A stretch of DNA of 64,000 nucleotides from Pseudonocardiaceae bacterium YIM PH 21723 (lineage in GTDB: Bacteria > Actinomycetota > Actinomycetes > Mycobacteriales > Pseudonocardiaceae), in assembly GCA_003600225.1 (NCBI GenBank), contig QZFT01000048.1, forward strand, positions 1 to 64,000, in the 5' to 3' direction. Positions 8,533-17,319 of the stretch are shown piece after piece. The notes under the pieces were generated by a model. The model saw nothing but the letters and a program-made list of their open reading frames with translations, was not told where the DNA came from and ran no database searches. The position numbers were made by a program, and so were the translations under genes. Numbering within the stretch: position 1 is the first letter of the stretch; each line of letters opens with the position of its first letter.

Positions 8533-8933
8533 TTGACCACGGTCACGTTCGTTCCCTTGCCCGGCTGTGAGGCCAGGTCGAACTCGTCGACCAGGCGCCG
8601 GGAACCGCTCAACCCCAAACCAAGGCCGCTTCCGCTGGTCCAGCCGTCGACCAGGGCCAGCGCGATATCGGGGATGCCGGGCCCCTCATCGCGGAAGGTG
8701 GCTTTGACCCCCGATCGGCGCCCGTCGTGGACGAGTTCGATCGTCGCGTGCCCTCCTCCACCGTGCAGCAGCGTGTTGCGAGCGAGCTCGCTGGCGGCGG
8801 TGACCAGTTTCGTCTGGTCGACCAGCGACAGCTTCACCCGCTGCGCGCACTCCCGGACGACCTGACGTACCCGGACCACGTCGCTGTCGATCCGGATGTC
8901 CATCTGCTGGGTCTCGCGCACGGCGTGGTTCAC
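8520..8933 (-). CDS. rsbT: RsbT-like serine/threonine switch kinase
   Basis: At 137 residues this has the size and motifs of RsbT: N box ASELARNTLLHGGGG, G1 DEGPGIP and the glycine-rich GLGLGLSGSRRLVDEF. RsbT phosphorylates the STAS domains of RsbR and RsbS and, when released, activates the downstream phosphatase. Here the likely targets of free RsbT are the kinase or phosphatases encoded next. ATGA overlap with rsbS on one side and a 13-base overlap on the other show tight coupling. Confidence 0.92.
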   Translation of the reverse strand: MNHAVRETQQMDIRIDSDVVRVRQVVRECAQRVKLSLVDQTKLVTAASELARNTLLHGGGGHATIELVHDGRRSGVKATFRDEGPGIPDIALALVDGWTSGSGLGLGLSGSRRLVDEFDLASQPGKGTNVTVVKWAR

Positions 8934-9340
8934 CGCAGTCCCAGCGTGGAAGCCGCATGTCCGGTGCCGGGCAGTCCTCTCCGCCGCTCGTGCAGCACCC
9001 GCAGGATCTTGATCCCGCGGTCCAGGTCCAGCGCGGTCCGCACATTGCCCAGCGTCAATCCGAGCTCGACCAGCGTGATCGCGACGGCGGGCCGCATGCC
9101 GACCACGACGGTGTCCGCGTCGAACAGCTGCGACAAGGACGCGATGGTGGCGAACATCCGTCCGATGAACGAGTCCACGATCTCCACGGCGGAGATGTCG
9201 ATGACCACGCCGGAGGCCCCGGTGGCGCTGATCCGCTCGGCCAGGTCCTCCTGCAGGTTCAACACGCTCTGGTCCTGCAGGTCCACCTGGATGGAGACCA
9301 GCAGGACATCACCGATCTGCAGAATGGGCACCCTGTCCAT
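8930..9340 (-). CDS. rsbS: RsbS-like STAS scaffold protein
   Basis: A 136-residue single STAS domain. The segment VIDISAVEIVDSFIGRM has the serine corresponding to the phosphorylated Ser59 of Bacillus RsbS. With RsbR it builds the stressosome shell that sequesters RsbT. The ATG overlaps the stop of rsbR as TGATG and its own stop overlaps rsbT as ATGA. Confidence 0.92.
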   Translation of the reverse strand: MDRVPILQIGDVLLVSIQVDLQDQSVLNLQEDLAERISATGASGVVIDISAVEIVDSFIGRMFATIASLSQLFDADTVVVGMRPAVAITLVELGLTLGNVRTALDLDRGIKILRVLHERRRGLPGTGHAASTLGLR

Positions 9341-10200
9341 CAGGCGCCCACCTGGTCCCGGCGCACCACGGACAGACCGTCACTGCGCAGGGCGTGCCGC
9401 AGGGCGTCTGCCAGCGTGGCCTTCGTGGTGATGTCCCCGAATTCGATGCCCAGGGCGACGATCGTCTGGGCGATCTGCGGGCGGATGCCGGAGATCGTGC
9501 ACTCGGCACCCATCAGCCGGGCGGCGACCACGGTCTTGAGCAGGTGCTGCGCGACCTGGGTGTCCACCGCCAGCACGCCGGTGATGTCGATGATCGCGTG
9601 CTCGGAGCCGGTGTCCACCAAGGACTGCAGCAACTTCTCCATCACCACCTGGGTACGCCCGGAGTCCAGCGTGCCGACCAACGGCACCGCCAGCACGCCT
9701 TCCCAGATCTTCACCACCGGAGTGGTCAGCTCGAGCAGCTGCACCTCCTGCTCGTTGATCACTTCCTCCCTGGCACGGGTGTACGCCTCGAAGGTCAGCA
9801 GGCCCAGCGAATCCAGCAGACTGGAGAAGGTGATCAGTTCCCGGAACAGCGCCGGATCGTCGTCCTGCTCCGTCAGCTCGAAGACGGCCTGCTTCAGGGC
9901 GAACACACTGGACGCGGTCTCGGTCGGTGTCAGGTTCTGTCTGGCCCGGCGCCGGGAGAGTTCGGTGAGCACGGTGTTCAGCTCGGTGAAATCCGCTCCG
10001 GTGCGGACATCGGCGGCCTGGCGGCCGGCGACCGGCAGCAGGGTGTCGAGCAACTCGCGCAGGTCGCGTTCCAGTTCGGCGACCGTCAGCCTGCCCTGCA
10101 ACTCGGCTCCCGCCAGTTGCACCCACCGCTGAAGCAGCGTTCCAGCGTTGTCGGCCAACAGCCCACTCAACCGGTGGGCACGGTCTGCGTTAGCAGGCAC
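9340..10200 (-). CDS. rsbR: RsbR-like stressosome sensor
   Basis: A 286-residue protein with an N-terminal RsbRD-type helical domain (about 10-150, LLQRWVQLAG onwards) and a C-terminal STAS domain (about 165-280). The STAS domain keeps VDTQVAQ and TISGIRPQIAQT, matching the two phosphorylated threonine regions of Bacillus RsbR. The GTG at 10200 is chosen because GAGGAGG precedes it; the frame stays open upstream to 10413 but that part codes no recognisable domain. First gene of the six-gene operon. Confidence 0.9.
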   Translation of the reverse strand: MPANADRAHRLSGLLADNAGTLLQRWVQLAGAELQGRLTVAELERDLRELLDTLLPVAGRQAADVRTGADFTELNTVLTELSRRRARQNLTPTETASSVFALKQAVFELTEQDDDPALFRELITFSSLLDSLGLLTFEAYTRAREEVINEQEVQLLELTTPVVKIWEGVLAVPLVGTLDSGRTQVVMEKLLQSLVDTGSEHAIIDITGVLAVDTQVAQHLLKTVVAARLMGAECTISGIRPQIAQTIVALGIEFGDITTKATLADALRHALRSDGLSVVRRDQVGA

Positions 10201-10217
10201 ACGATCCTCCTCAACAT

Positions 10218-10267
10218 TCGGCGTGACGCCGAAATGACGAAAGACCCCCGGACACACGCGTCCGGGG
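10218..10267 (-). promoter_or_regulatory. Two tandem hairpins in the rsbR leader
   Basis: On the minus strand a perfect stem CCCCGGAC/GTCCGGGG with a six-base loop (10267-10246) is followed by TTCGGC-GTCAC-GCCGAA (10234-10218). Both precede the GAGGAGG of rsbR. They could form an attenuator or a transcript-stability element for the stressosome operon. No T tract of terminator length follows. Confidence 0.45.
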
Positions 10268-10470
10268 TCATGCGAATTCGTGGAAATGGAGGCGCGATGC
10301 AGCCTCGTCGGAGCAAGCAGAAGAGCGCCCCGTACGAGCTGTTGGCTCAACCCGATCGGGCAAAACTGTGGAAGGCGGGCCGGCACCGGCGAATTCGGTC
10401 CGACCAGCGGCAAGGAGATCGGCGTCAGCCTATCCCAGCACCGCGGACCTGCCCATGACCGCGTCCGCGA

Positions 10471-10776
10471 CTAGGACCCGGCGGGCGAATCGAGCTGCAC
10501 GTCGAGTTCGGAGTCCAGACCGGTGATCTGCAGCAGCCGCAGGGTCTGCCGGGTCGGCGCCACGATCACCATCCGGGCATCCCGGTCCATGGCCGCCCTG
10601 TGTGCCCGGACCAGAACCGCCAGGGCGGCGGAGCTGAGGAATTCCACCTTCCGCAGATTCACCAGAACCCGGCGGGGCCCAGACTCGGCGTAGGCGGCGG
10701 CGAGTTGTGCTTCGAACGCTCCCGAGGCGGCGAGATCGAGTTCACCGCTCACCTCGATGGTGATCTCAGTGTGCAT
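10471..10776 (-). CDS. STAS-domain anti-anti-sigma factor (RsbV/SpoIIAA-like)
   Basis: A 101-residue single STAS domain with the phosphorylatable serine in VEFLSSAALAVLV. It is the natural substrate for the SpoIIE phosphatases of the adjacent operon and the natural partner of an RsbW-like ATPase. The ATG at 10776 has GGAGGG before it and a SigB-like promoter further up. A longer in-frame start at 11313 runs antisense through the flavodoxin gene and is rejected. It lies 270 bases upstream of rsbR on the same strand. Confidence 0.9.
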   Translation of the reverse strand: MHTEITIEVSGELDLAASGAFEAQLAAAYAESGPRRVLVNLRKVEFLSSAALAVLVRAHRAAMDRDARMVIVAPTRQTLRLLQITGLDSELDVQLDSPAGS

Positions 10777-10825
10777 GGCCGTCCCTCCGGTAGGTGACGC
10801 GAGCAGGTGATGCGGGCCCACCCAG

Positions 10826-10850
10826 ATACCCGCGATCCGGCGACCCGAAC
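10826..10850 (-). promoter_or_regulatory. SigB-like promoter for the STAS gene
   Basis: Minus strand: GTTC (10850-10847), a 15-base spacer, GGGTAT (10831-10826). If real, a stress sigma factor would drive its own anti-anti-sigma factor, a common feedback in these systems. Confidence 0.5.
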
Positions 10851-10945
10851 CCCTCTCTTTCGAGCCCCCTCTCCCGCCCCACCGGGTACGGATCGCGTGC
10901 AGCGGGTATCGCTGATTCATGACGGCGACCAGAGGAGGACGACCC

Positions 10946-11545
10946 ATGCGAGCGTTGGCCCTGAACTGCACGCTGACCGCAAGCCCTGGTGGGTCCAGCA
11001 CCGAACTGCTCGCCCAGCAGGTGCTGGACGCCCTGGCCGAGCACGGCGTCTCCGGCGAGATGGTCCGCCTGGTCGATCTGAACATCGCCCCGGGAGTGAA
11101 GGCCGACATGGGCGGCTCCGACCAGTGGCCGACCGTGCGCGACCGGATCCTGGACGCCGACATCCTGGTGCTGGCCACCCCGACGTGGATGGGCCAGATG
11201 TCCAGCGTCGCGCAGCGGGCCCTGGAACGGCTGGACGCCGAGCTGTCCGAAACCGACAGCGAGGGCCGCCCGCTGACCTTCGGCAAGGTCGCCGTCGCGG
11301 CCGTGGTGGGCAACGAGGACGGCGCGCACCGGATCTCGGCCGACCTCTACCAGGCGCTGAACGACGTCGGGTTCACCATCCCCGCCCAGGCGGTCACCTA
11401 CTGGAACGGCGAAGCCATGCACACCGTGGACTACAAGGACCTGGACTCCACCCCGGACAAGGTCGCCACCGCCACCGCCACCCTGGCCGCGAACGCGGCA
11501 CACCTGGCCGGCGTGCTCCGCGAAGCGGCCTACCCGGCGAGCTGA
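10946..11545 (+). CDS. NAD(P)H-dependent flavin oxidoreductase (flavodoxin-like)
   Basis: The 199-residue protein has the flavodoxin-like fold of the FMN reductase/WrbA group: strand-loop ALALNCTLTASPGGSSTELL for the FMN phosphate, ATPTWMGQMS for the isoalloxazine ring and VAAVVGNEDGAHRI further on. It probably reduces quinones, nitro compounds or free flavin. The ATG at 10946 follows AGGAGG; the ATG at 10919 is too early. A GGGTAT box lies 37 bases upstream but its -35 element is poor. Confidence 0.85.
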   Translation: MRALALNCTLTASPGGSSTELLAQQVLDALAEHGVSGEMVRLVDLNIAPGVKADMGGSDQWPTVRDRILDADILVLATPTWMGQMSSVAQRALERLDAELSETDSEGRPLTFGKVAVAAVVGNEDGAHRISADLYQALNDVGFTIPAQAVTYWNGEAMHTVDYKDLDSTPDKVATATATLAANAAHLAGVLREAAYPAS

Positions 11546-11547
11546 AC

Positions 11548-12471
11548 GTGAAGCTCAGTCCCATGCTCGCGAAGACCGGGCCGCTGCCGAGCGGCCCGGG
11601 GTGGGCCTACGAGTTCAAGTGGGACGGCGTGCGGGCCATCGCCCGCATCGGAGCCGACGGGGTCGAGGTGTCCGGCCGCAGTGGGCGCGACATCACCGGG
11701 ACCTATCCCGAGCTCCAGCGGCTGGCCGAGGACGTACCGCCCGGGGTGGCGCTGGACGGCGAGATCGTGGCGCTGGACGACGAGGGCCGGCCGGATTTCG
11801 GCCTGTTGCAGTCCCGCATGCACGTCGCCGAGCCGAGCGCCGACCTGGTGCGCGGCCGACCGGTGCAGTACCTGATCTTCGACATCCTGGATACCGCCGC
11901 CGGTTCTCCGCTGCACCTTCCGTACCTGAAACGCCGGGAGCTGCTGGATGTGCTCGACCTCGGCGCTCCCCCGTATTTCACCGGCACCGATGGAACGGAT
12001 GTGCTGGAGACAGCCAGGCAACGAGGTCTTGAGGGCGTGATGGCCAAACGGCTGGACTCGCCCTACCGGCTCGGGCGCCGGTCGCTGGACTGGGTGAAGG
12101 TGCCGTTGCTGACCACCCAGGAGGTGGTGATCGGTGGCTGGCGGCCCGGACAGGGCAGGCTCACGGGCACTCTCGGCTCGCTGCTGATCGGCGCCTACGA
12201 CGGCCGTCGACTGCGGTACCTCGGACATGTGGGGACCGGGTTCACTGCCGCGGCACTGCGCGACCTGGACGCCCGGCTCCGCCCCTTGGCCAGGGACTCC
12301 GCACCGTTCGACGGAACGCTGCCCGCCGAGCACACCCGCGACGCACGCTGGGTGGAACCCGACCTGGTCGGCGAGGTGCGGTACCGCACCCGCACCGCGG
12401 ACGGCCTGCTGCGGCACGCCGCCTGGCGCGGCCTGCGTTCGGACAAGGCGCCGCAGGAGGTCACCGTCTAA
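11548..12471 (+). CDS. ATP-dependent DNA ligase (LigD ligase-type)
   Basis: A 307-residue stand-alone ligase. The nucleotidyl-lysine is in YEFKWDGVRA, and motifs SGRSGRDIT, DGEIVALD, DILDT and EGVMAKRLDSPYR follow, then an OB-fold region with WVKVPL and GSLLIGAYDGRRL. It seals breaks in bacterial non-homologous end joining, working with the PE-POL protein encoded convergently. The GTG at 11548 sits two bases after the stop of the flavodoxin-like gene, so the two are cotranscribed. No Ku gene is in the window. Confidence 0.9.
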   Translation: MKLSPMLAKTGPLPSGPGWAYEFKWDGVRAIARIGADGVEVSGRSGRDITGTYPELQRLAEDVPPGVALDGEIVALDDEGRPDFGLLQSRMHVAEPSADLVRGRPVQYLIFDILDTAAGSPLHLPYLKRRELLDVLDLGAPPYFTGTDGTDVLETARQRGLEGVMAKRLDSPYRLGRRSLDWVKVPLLTTQEVVIGGWRPGQGRLTGTLGSLLIGAYDGRRLRYLGHVGTGFTAAALRDLDARLRPLARDSAPFDGTLPAEHTRDARWVEPDLVGEVRYRTRTADGLLRHAAWRGLRSDKAPQEVTV

Positions 12472-13847
12472 CGCGGCAGCCTGCCCGGCTCCTCGTGCAG
12501 GCCGGCCAGCAGGTCACCACGTTTCCGCACCCGCTCCAGGACCTGCCGCGCGGTGAACGCGAGCTGATCGGCTTCCGTGCACCCGGTCACCTCGTCCCAG
12601 CTGATCGGGGTGGACGCGGTCGCGGCGGGCCGGGCACGCAGCGAGTACGGGGCGACGGTCGTCTTGGCCGGGTTGTTCTGGCTCCAGTCGATCAGTACCC
12701 GGCCGGCGCGCCGCGCCTTGGTCATCACCGCGACGATCAGTTCCGGATGCCGCCGCGCCAGCCGCTCGGCGAGCTCCCGGGCGTAGGCACCGGTCCGCCT
12801 GGGCGCTCGGACCTGGACCGGCGCGTACAGCTGCAGCCCCTTGGATCCGCTGGTCTTCGGGTACCCCCGCAGTCCGTCCCGGTCGAGCTCGGCCCGCACC
12901 AGCTCGGCGACCCGGCAGCAGTCCACAATCGACGTGTCCGGCCCTGGATCCAGGTCGAACACCAGCAGGTCCGGTGGGTGTTCGCCGCCCCGCGGCCCGA
13001 CCCGCCACTGCGGGACGTGCAGTTCGAGCGCCGCCAGGTTGGCCGCCCACATCAGCGTCGGCAGATCGGCGATGACCGCGTAGTCCGCGGATTCCGCGCC
13101 CTTGGTGCTGCGGGGAGTGGCCAGGCGCACGGTCCGGACCCAATCCGGCGCGTGCCGGGACACGTCCTTCTCGTAGAACCCCGGCCCGTCGGCTCCGTTC
13201 GGGTACCGGCGCAGGGTGACCGGCCGGTCCGCCAGGTGCGGCAGCAGCACGGGCGCGACCTGACGGTAGTAGTCCAGTACCTCGGCTTTGGTCAGGCCGA
13301 TCTCCGGGTAGAGCACCTTCTCCAGATTGCTCAGCTTCAGCGTCCGGTCATCCACCCGAACGGTGACCGGGCCGGCGGCACGCACCCCCGTGCGACGCAC
13401 CATCCACTGCTCGGCGTCCTCGGCGCCGGTCTTGCGGAAGAAGACGAATCCGCCCTCGACCTGCTCACCGTGCAACTCGACCGCTACCTCGGTCTCGGAC
13501 CACTTCGTCAGCTCGTAGGTGCCGTGGTCCCAGATCCGGACCCGGCCCGCTCCGTATTCGCCCTTCGGGATCTCCCCCTCGAACTGCGCGTACTCCATGG
13601 GGTGGTCCTCGGTGTGCACGGCGAGCCGGACCTCACCAGGACCCATCAGCAGTCCCTTCGGCACCGCCCAGGAGACCAGGACCCCGTCCCGCTCCAAACG
13701 CACGTCGTAATGCAGCCTGCGCGCGTGGTGCTCCTGCACGACGAAGATCGGTTGATCCGAGCGTCTGCTGGGCACGTCCTCATCCGGCACCGGTTCCGGG
13801 GTGCGGCGGGCATCCCGGCGACGCCGATACTCACGAAGGTCGGCCAT
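12468..13847 (-). CDS. ligD: LigD-type phosphoesterase-polymerase protein
   Basis: A 459-residue protein with the LigD 3'-phosphoesterase domain first (about 30-160, EHHARRLHYDVRLE, FEGEIPKGEYGAG) and the primase-like polymerase domain second (about 170-455, LVFDLDPG, KTSGSKGLQLY, IDWSQNN). The ligase domain is absent and is supplied by the separate gene at 11548-12471. Domain order is PE then POL, unlike the POL-PE-LIG order of Mycobacterium LigD. The two genes converge and overlap by four bases. ATG 13847 is preferred over an upstream GTG/TTG because the protein then starts at the conserved MADLREYRRRRD. Confidence 0.92.
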   Translation of the reverse strand: MADLREYRRRRDARRTPEPVPDEDVPSRRSDQPIFVVQEHHARRLHYDVRLERDGVLVSWAVPKGLLMGPGEVRLAVHTEDHPMEYAQFEGEIPKGEYGAGRVRIWDHGTYELTKWSETEVAVELHGEQVEGGFVFFRKTGAEDAEQWMVRRTGVRAAGPVTVRVDDRTLKLSNLEKVLYPEIGLTKAEVLDYYRQVAPVLLPHLADRPVTLRRYPNGADGPGFYEKDVSRHAPDWVRTVRLATPRSTKGAESADYAVIADLPTLMWAANLAALELHVPQWRVGPRGGEHPPDLLVFDLDPGPDTSIVDCCRVAELVRAELDRDGLRGYPKTSGSKGLQLYAPVQVRAPRRTGAYARELAERLARRHPELIVAVMTKARRAGRVLIDWSQNNPAKTTVAPYSLRARPAATASTPISWDEVTGCTEADQLAFTARQVLERVRKRGDLLAGLHEEPGRLPR

Positions 13848-13996
13848 GTGTCCAGAATGCCCTGGCCGGAAGCTGGTTACACCTTGGACAGTCGAGGAGC
13901 CTGACGCTGCCAGGGGCATTCGCCCGGATTCCTGCCGCTCCTCGACTCAGAAACGGTTCGGTAAGCCCGTACAACTCTGATCGATGAGGTCACCAG

Positions 13997-14539
13997 ATGG
14001 TTCATTTCCTGCGCTCCGGCGCCCGGCTCTCCGTATCCGCTCGGGCAGGCGTCGCCGCACTCGGCGCTGTCCTGCTAGTGGGTGGGCTACTCGAGCTGGC
14101 CACCGGCCACCCGTTTCCGGCCGGCGTGCTGGGTGGCACCGCCGTGGTATCCGGCGTTGTCCTCCTGGTATCCGCCATGGCCGGCACGCTGCCTCGCGCC
14201 GTAGTCGCGCTGGCAGGAGTGTTGCTGGTGGTGTTCGGCCTGATCGCACTGCCGGGCGGCTGGGTCACAGCCGCATCCGGCATCGTCGCCGGCCTGGTGG
14301 TGACCGGCCTGCCCTTCTTCGCCGGGAACACCGAAACAGGGCTGAACGAACAGCAGCAGGAGCGGATCGAGCAGCGCATCGACCAGATCAACCCGGAGCT
14401 GACTGAGGCCGAACACGCCATGGCCGAAGGTGAGGCGAACCCACAGCAGGAACGCCTGGTGCGGTCGGACGCGCAGGAACGCGCGAAGCAGGAACGGGAT
14501 CGCGCCTATCGGCACGCGACCGACGATTCCGCACGCTGA
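13997..14539 (+). CDS. Membrane protein with charged cytoplasmic tail
   Basis: I do not recognise a named family. The 180-residue product has four hydrophobic stretches (about 20-36, 42-60, 66-83 and 88-105) followed by a highly charged, Gln/Glu-rich C-terminal helix (about 112-175, NEQQQERIEQRIDQINPELT). The tail is probably a coiled coil. It sits among stress genes without close operon partners; TGAGGT precedes the ATG at 13997. Confidence 0.7.
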   Translation: MVHFLRSGARLSVSARAGVAALGAVLLVGGLLELATGHPFPAGVLGGTAVVSGVVLLVSAMAGTLPRAVVALAGVLLVVFGLIALPGGWVTAASGIVAGLVVTGLPFFAGNTETGLNEQQQERIEQRIDQINPELTEAEHAMAEGEANPQQERLVRSDAQERAKQERDRAYRHATDDSAR

Positions 14540-14600
14540 TCCTCGGCCTCAACCGCGTTCCCGGTCCGCCACCCCACACCGAAAACGTGGAGACGCTGCC

Positions 14601-15503
14601 CTACTGGCTCGCTTCGGCCAGCAGGTCTTGGGCGGATCGGCGGAACGCGGTCACCAGGTGGGCCGCATCCCCGGTGCGAGTGGCGAGCACCACCTGACAG
14701 GGCTCGACTCCGTGCAGCGGGATCGAAGCCAGGTCCGGCCGGGTGCCGTCGGCACGCAGCCCCGCGGGCACGATGGCCACCACCTGCCCGGACGCGATCA
14801 GTTCGAACGAGTCCTCGAGGTGGCCGATCAGCGGCCCGCCCGGTGCCGGCGTGCCGTCGGGACGGGGGTCGACGCGCCAGAACGAGTCCCACTCCGCACC
14901 GGGCAGTCTCGGCATCGGCTCAGTCGCGATGTCGGCGAGGGTGACCGATTTCCGGCCGGCCAGCCGGTGGAATCGGGCAACCAGCAGTACGCGGGGCTCG
15001 TGATGCAGGACGGTGACATCCAGTCCGTCGGTGGCGAACGGCAGCCGTGTCACGACGGCGTCCACCCGGTGGCCGAACAGGGCCGTCCGCACCTCGGCCA
15101 ACTCCAGGTGCAGGGTGTGCACCTCGGCCTCGGGGTGGTGGTGGCGCAGGTTCCGCACCGCCGGAGTGATGATCAGCCCGCGCGTGTGGCCGACGGTGAC
15201 CCGACGAGGCCCCGCGGCCGCACGGGCGTCCGCCGCGGCCGTTGCCGCGACCGCCAACAGTGTCCTGGCGTGCGGCAGGAACGCGGCCCCGGCCGGGGTC
15301 AGGCGGGTGCCTTGCTGATCGCGGTCGAGCAGCCGGGCCCCGACACGCTGTTCCAGGGTCCGGATCTGGCGACTCAGCGTCGGCTGGGTGACGTGCAGCA
15401 GTTCCGCCGCACGGCCGAAGTGCAGCTGCTCGGCGACCACCGTGAAGTAACGGGCCAGCCGGAGGTCGAACTCGGCTGACGGTGCCTCGTCGGTCGTGCC
15501 CAC
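14601..15503 (-). CDS. LysR-family transcriptional regulator
   Basis: About 300 residues: an N-terminal winged helix (ARYFTVVAEQLHFGRAAELL, then TQPTLSRQIRTLEQRVGARL) and a periplasmic-binding-like effector domain. It is divergent from the flavin monooxygenase at 15658, the usual arrangement for a LysR regulator and its target. The GTG at 15503 fits the family N-terminus better than the TTG at 15554, but neither has a strong ribosome site. Confidence 0.88.
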   Translation of the reverse strand: MGTTDEAPSAEFDLRLARYFTVVAEQLHFGRAAELLHVTQPTLSRQIRTLEQRVGARLLDRDQQGTRLTPAGAAFLPHARTLLAVAATAAADARAAAGPRRVTVGHTRGLIITPAVRNLRHHHPEAEVHTLHLELAEVRTALFGHRVDAVVTRLPFATDGLDVTVLHHEPRVLLVARFHRLAGRKSVTLADIATEPMPRLPGAEWDSFWRVDPRPDGTPAPGGPLIGHLEDSFELIASGQVVAIVPAGLRADGTRPDLASIPLHGVEPCQVVLATRTGDAAHLVTAFRRSAQDLLAEASQ

Positions 15504-15657
15504 AGCACCGCACGGTAGTCCATTTTTCCTGCCGTGATGCCTGAAACGTATCAAGGGATGCGAAACAGGCTTTGGACGCGCCCCGCGGCGGCGCGGAGGG
15601 TTGGTACGGAGTCCCAGACGTAGCCGAGCTGATCAGAACCGATGTGGGAGTGACGCC

Positions 15658-17157
15658 ATGACCGAATACCACGAGACCGTCGTTGTCGGTGGCGGCTTCG
15701 GCGGAATCTGCGCTGCGCACGACCTCCTGAACGAGGGTCGAGACGACTTCGTCATCCTGGAGCGGGCCGGAGAACTGGGCGGGGTGTGGCGGGACAACCG
15801 CTACCCCAATGCGGCCTGCGACGTCCCGGCGCACTTCTACAGCCTCTCGTTCGCGCCGAACCCGACGTGGACGCGCACCTACGCGTCCTGGCGCGAGATC
15901 CTCGCCTACATCAACAAGGTGGCCGACGACCTGGGAGTCCGGGACCGCGTCCGGTTCGACACCGCCCTGGTGTCCGCGAGCTGGCAGGAGCACGCCGGGG
16001 TGTGGGACCTGCGCACCGCCGGGGGCGGATCGCTGTCGTGCCGGTTCCTGATCGTGGCGAGTGGCTCGCTCAGCAATCCTCGCGTTCCCGACCTCCCGGG
16101 GCGGGAGACGTTTCGCGGCGAGGTGATCCACACGGCGGAATGGGACGAACGGGTCTCCCTGGAAGGCCGACGCGTGGTGGTCGTCGGTGCGAGCGCCAGT
16201 GCCGCGCAGGTTCTCCCCTACGCCGTCGACGTGGCCGCGAGCGTGCTGGCGGTGATCCGCACCCCGCCCTATGTCATGCCGAAGGACGAAGAGTTCTACG
16301 ACGCCGAGGCGCAGGCGCGGTTCCGGGAGGAGCCGGAGCGGATGGACGCCCTCCGTTCGGAAGCCGAGCGCAGGTTCAACGTCGAGGCGGACACGCAGGC
16401 GGTCATGGACGAGGCCAAGCTCGCCGAGCTCGAAGGGCAGTGGCGTGACCACCTGGAGTCGGAGATCGCCGACGCCGGCCTGCGCGAACTCCTGACACCG
16501 TCCTACAGGTTCGGCTGCCGCCGGCCGGTCCTCTCCAGCACGTTCTACCCCGCTCTCGCCGACAGCAGGACCACCGTCTGGTCGGCGGAGATCTCCAGGA
16601 TGACCGAGACCGGCGTCGTGGCCGGTGACGGACGCGAATGGGAGGCCGACGTGGTCGTTCTCGCGACCGGCTTCACCGCGACCGACATGTTCGCCGGGAT
16701 CGAGTTCTCCGGCGAATCCGCGCGATCGCTGAAGGCGGATGTATGGCGCGAAGCACCACACGCGTACAAGGGCACCCTCGTCGCAGGCTTCCCCAACCTC
16801 TTCCTCGTGACCGGCCCGCACACCCAGGCGAGCGGGTCCATCATCGCGGTCATCGAGGCGCAGCTGGAGATGATCATGCAGCACATCCGGCTCGTCGAAG
16901 AGAACGACGCCGTCTCCGTCCAACCGTCGCAGGAAGCTCAGCGGGACTTCAACGCCTGGGTCGACGGCGCGATGGCGAACAGCGTCTGGGAGGCCGGTTC
17001 GTGCCACAGCTGGTACCGCCTGGGCATGGCGGGCAAGGTCGTGACCAAATGGCCCGGAAACCTCGCGAGCTTCCAGAAGATGACCAGCACTCTCGACCTC
17101 GGCGACCTCGTGCTGAAGTTCGGACCGACAGGCCTGGTCACACCTCTTCCAGGCTGA
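15658..17157 (+). CDS. Baeyer-Villiger-type flavin monooxygenase
   Basis: The 499-residue protein has the FAD-binding GGGFGG near residue 12, the second dinucleotide motif VVVGASASA (NADPH) near 183, and between them the type I Baeyer-Villiger fingerprint F-x-G-x3-H-x3-W-D (FRGEVIHTAEWD). It should insert oxygen into a ketone or oxidise a heteroatom using NADPH and oxygen; the substrate is unknown. ATG 15658 follows GGGAG. The divergent LysR gene is the likely regulator. Confidence 0.9.
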   Translation: MTEYHETVVVGGGFGGICAAHDLLNEGRDDFVILERAGELGGVWRDNRYPNAACDVPAHFYSLSFAPNPTWTRTYASWREILAYINKVADDLGVRDRVRFDTALVSASWQEHAGVWDLRTAGGGSLSCRFLIVASGSLSNPRVPDLPGRETFRGEVIHTAEWDERVSLEGRRVVVVGASASAAQVLPYAVDVAASVLAVIRTPPYVMPKDEEFYDAEAQARFREEPERMDALRSEAERRFNVEADTQAVMDEAKLAELEGQWRDHLESEIADAGLRELLTPSYRFGCRRPVLSSTFYPALADSRTTVWSAEISRMTETGVVAGDGREWEADVVVLATGFTATDMFAGIEFSGESARSLKADVWREAPHAYKGTLVAGFPNLFLVTGPHTQASGSIIAVIEAQLEMIMQHIRLVEENDAVSVQPSQEAQRDFNAWVDGAMANSVWEAGSCHSWYRLGMAGKVVTKWPGNLASFQKMTSTLDLGDLVLKFGPTGLVTPLPG

Positions 17158-17246
17158 CTCCGCGGGAGCGATGCCCGCTCCGGACACGCCTTGCTCCGAC
17201 ACCTTTCACCAGCGCCTGAACTCGCCGAAAGTGACAAGAACCAGGT

Positions 17247-17291
17247 CGAGACCCGGCCCTCCAAGTAGGTAGCAAGGAGGGACGGGCCTCG
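17247..17291. terminator. Long hairpin between convergent genes
   Basis: Arms CGAGACCCGGCCCTCC and GGAGGGACGGGCCTCG pair over 16 positions with two mismatches around a 13-base loop. It stands between the monooxygenase and the minus-strand genes that converge on it, and can serve both strands as a terminator. Confidence 0.6.
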
Positions 17292-17319
17292 ACAAGCAAG
17301 ATCATATCGCGTGACGTGA

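Noticed and set aside
10218-10267. ANTAR-type target hairpins before rsbR
   Set aside because: Known targets have six-base loops with A in position 1 and G in position 4; here the loops are GCGTGT and a five-base loop.
14920-17202. 760-codon minus-strand frame over the LysR and monooxygenase genes
   Set aside because: Both real genes have family motifs in other frames; this frame has none.
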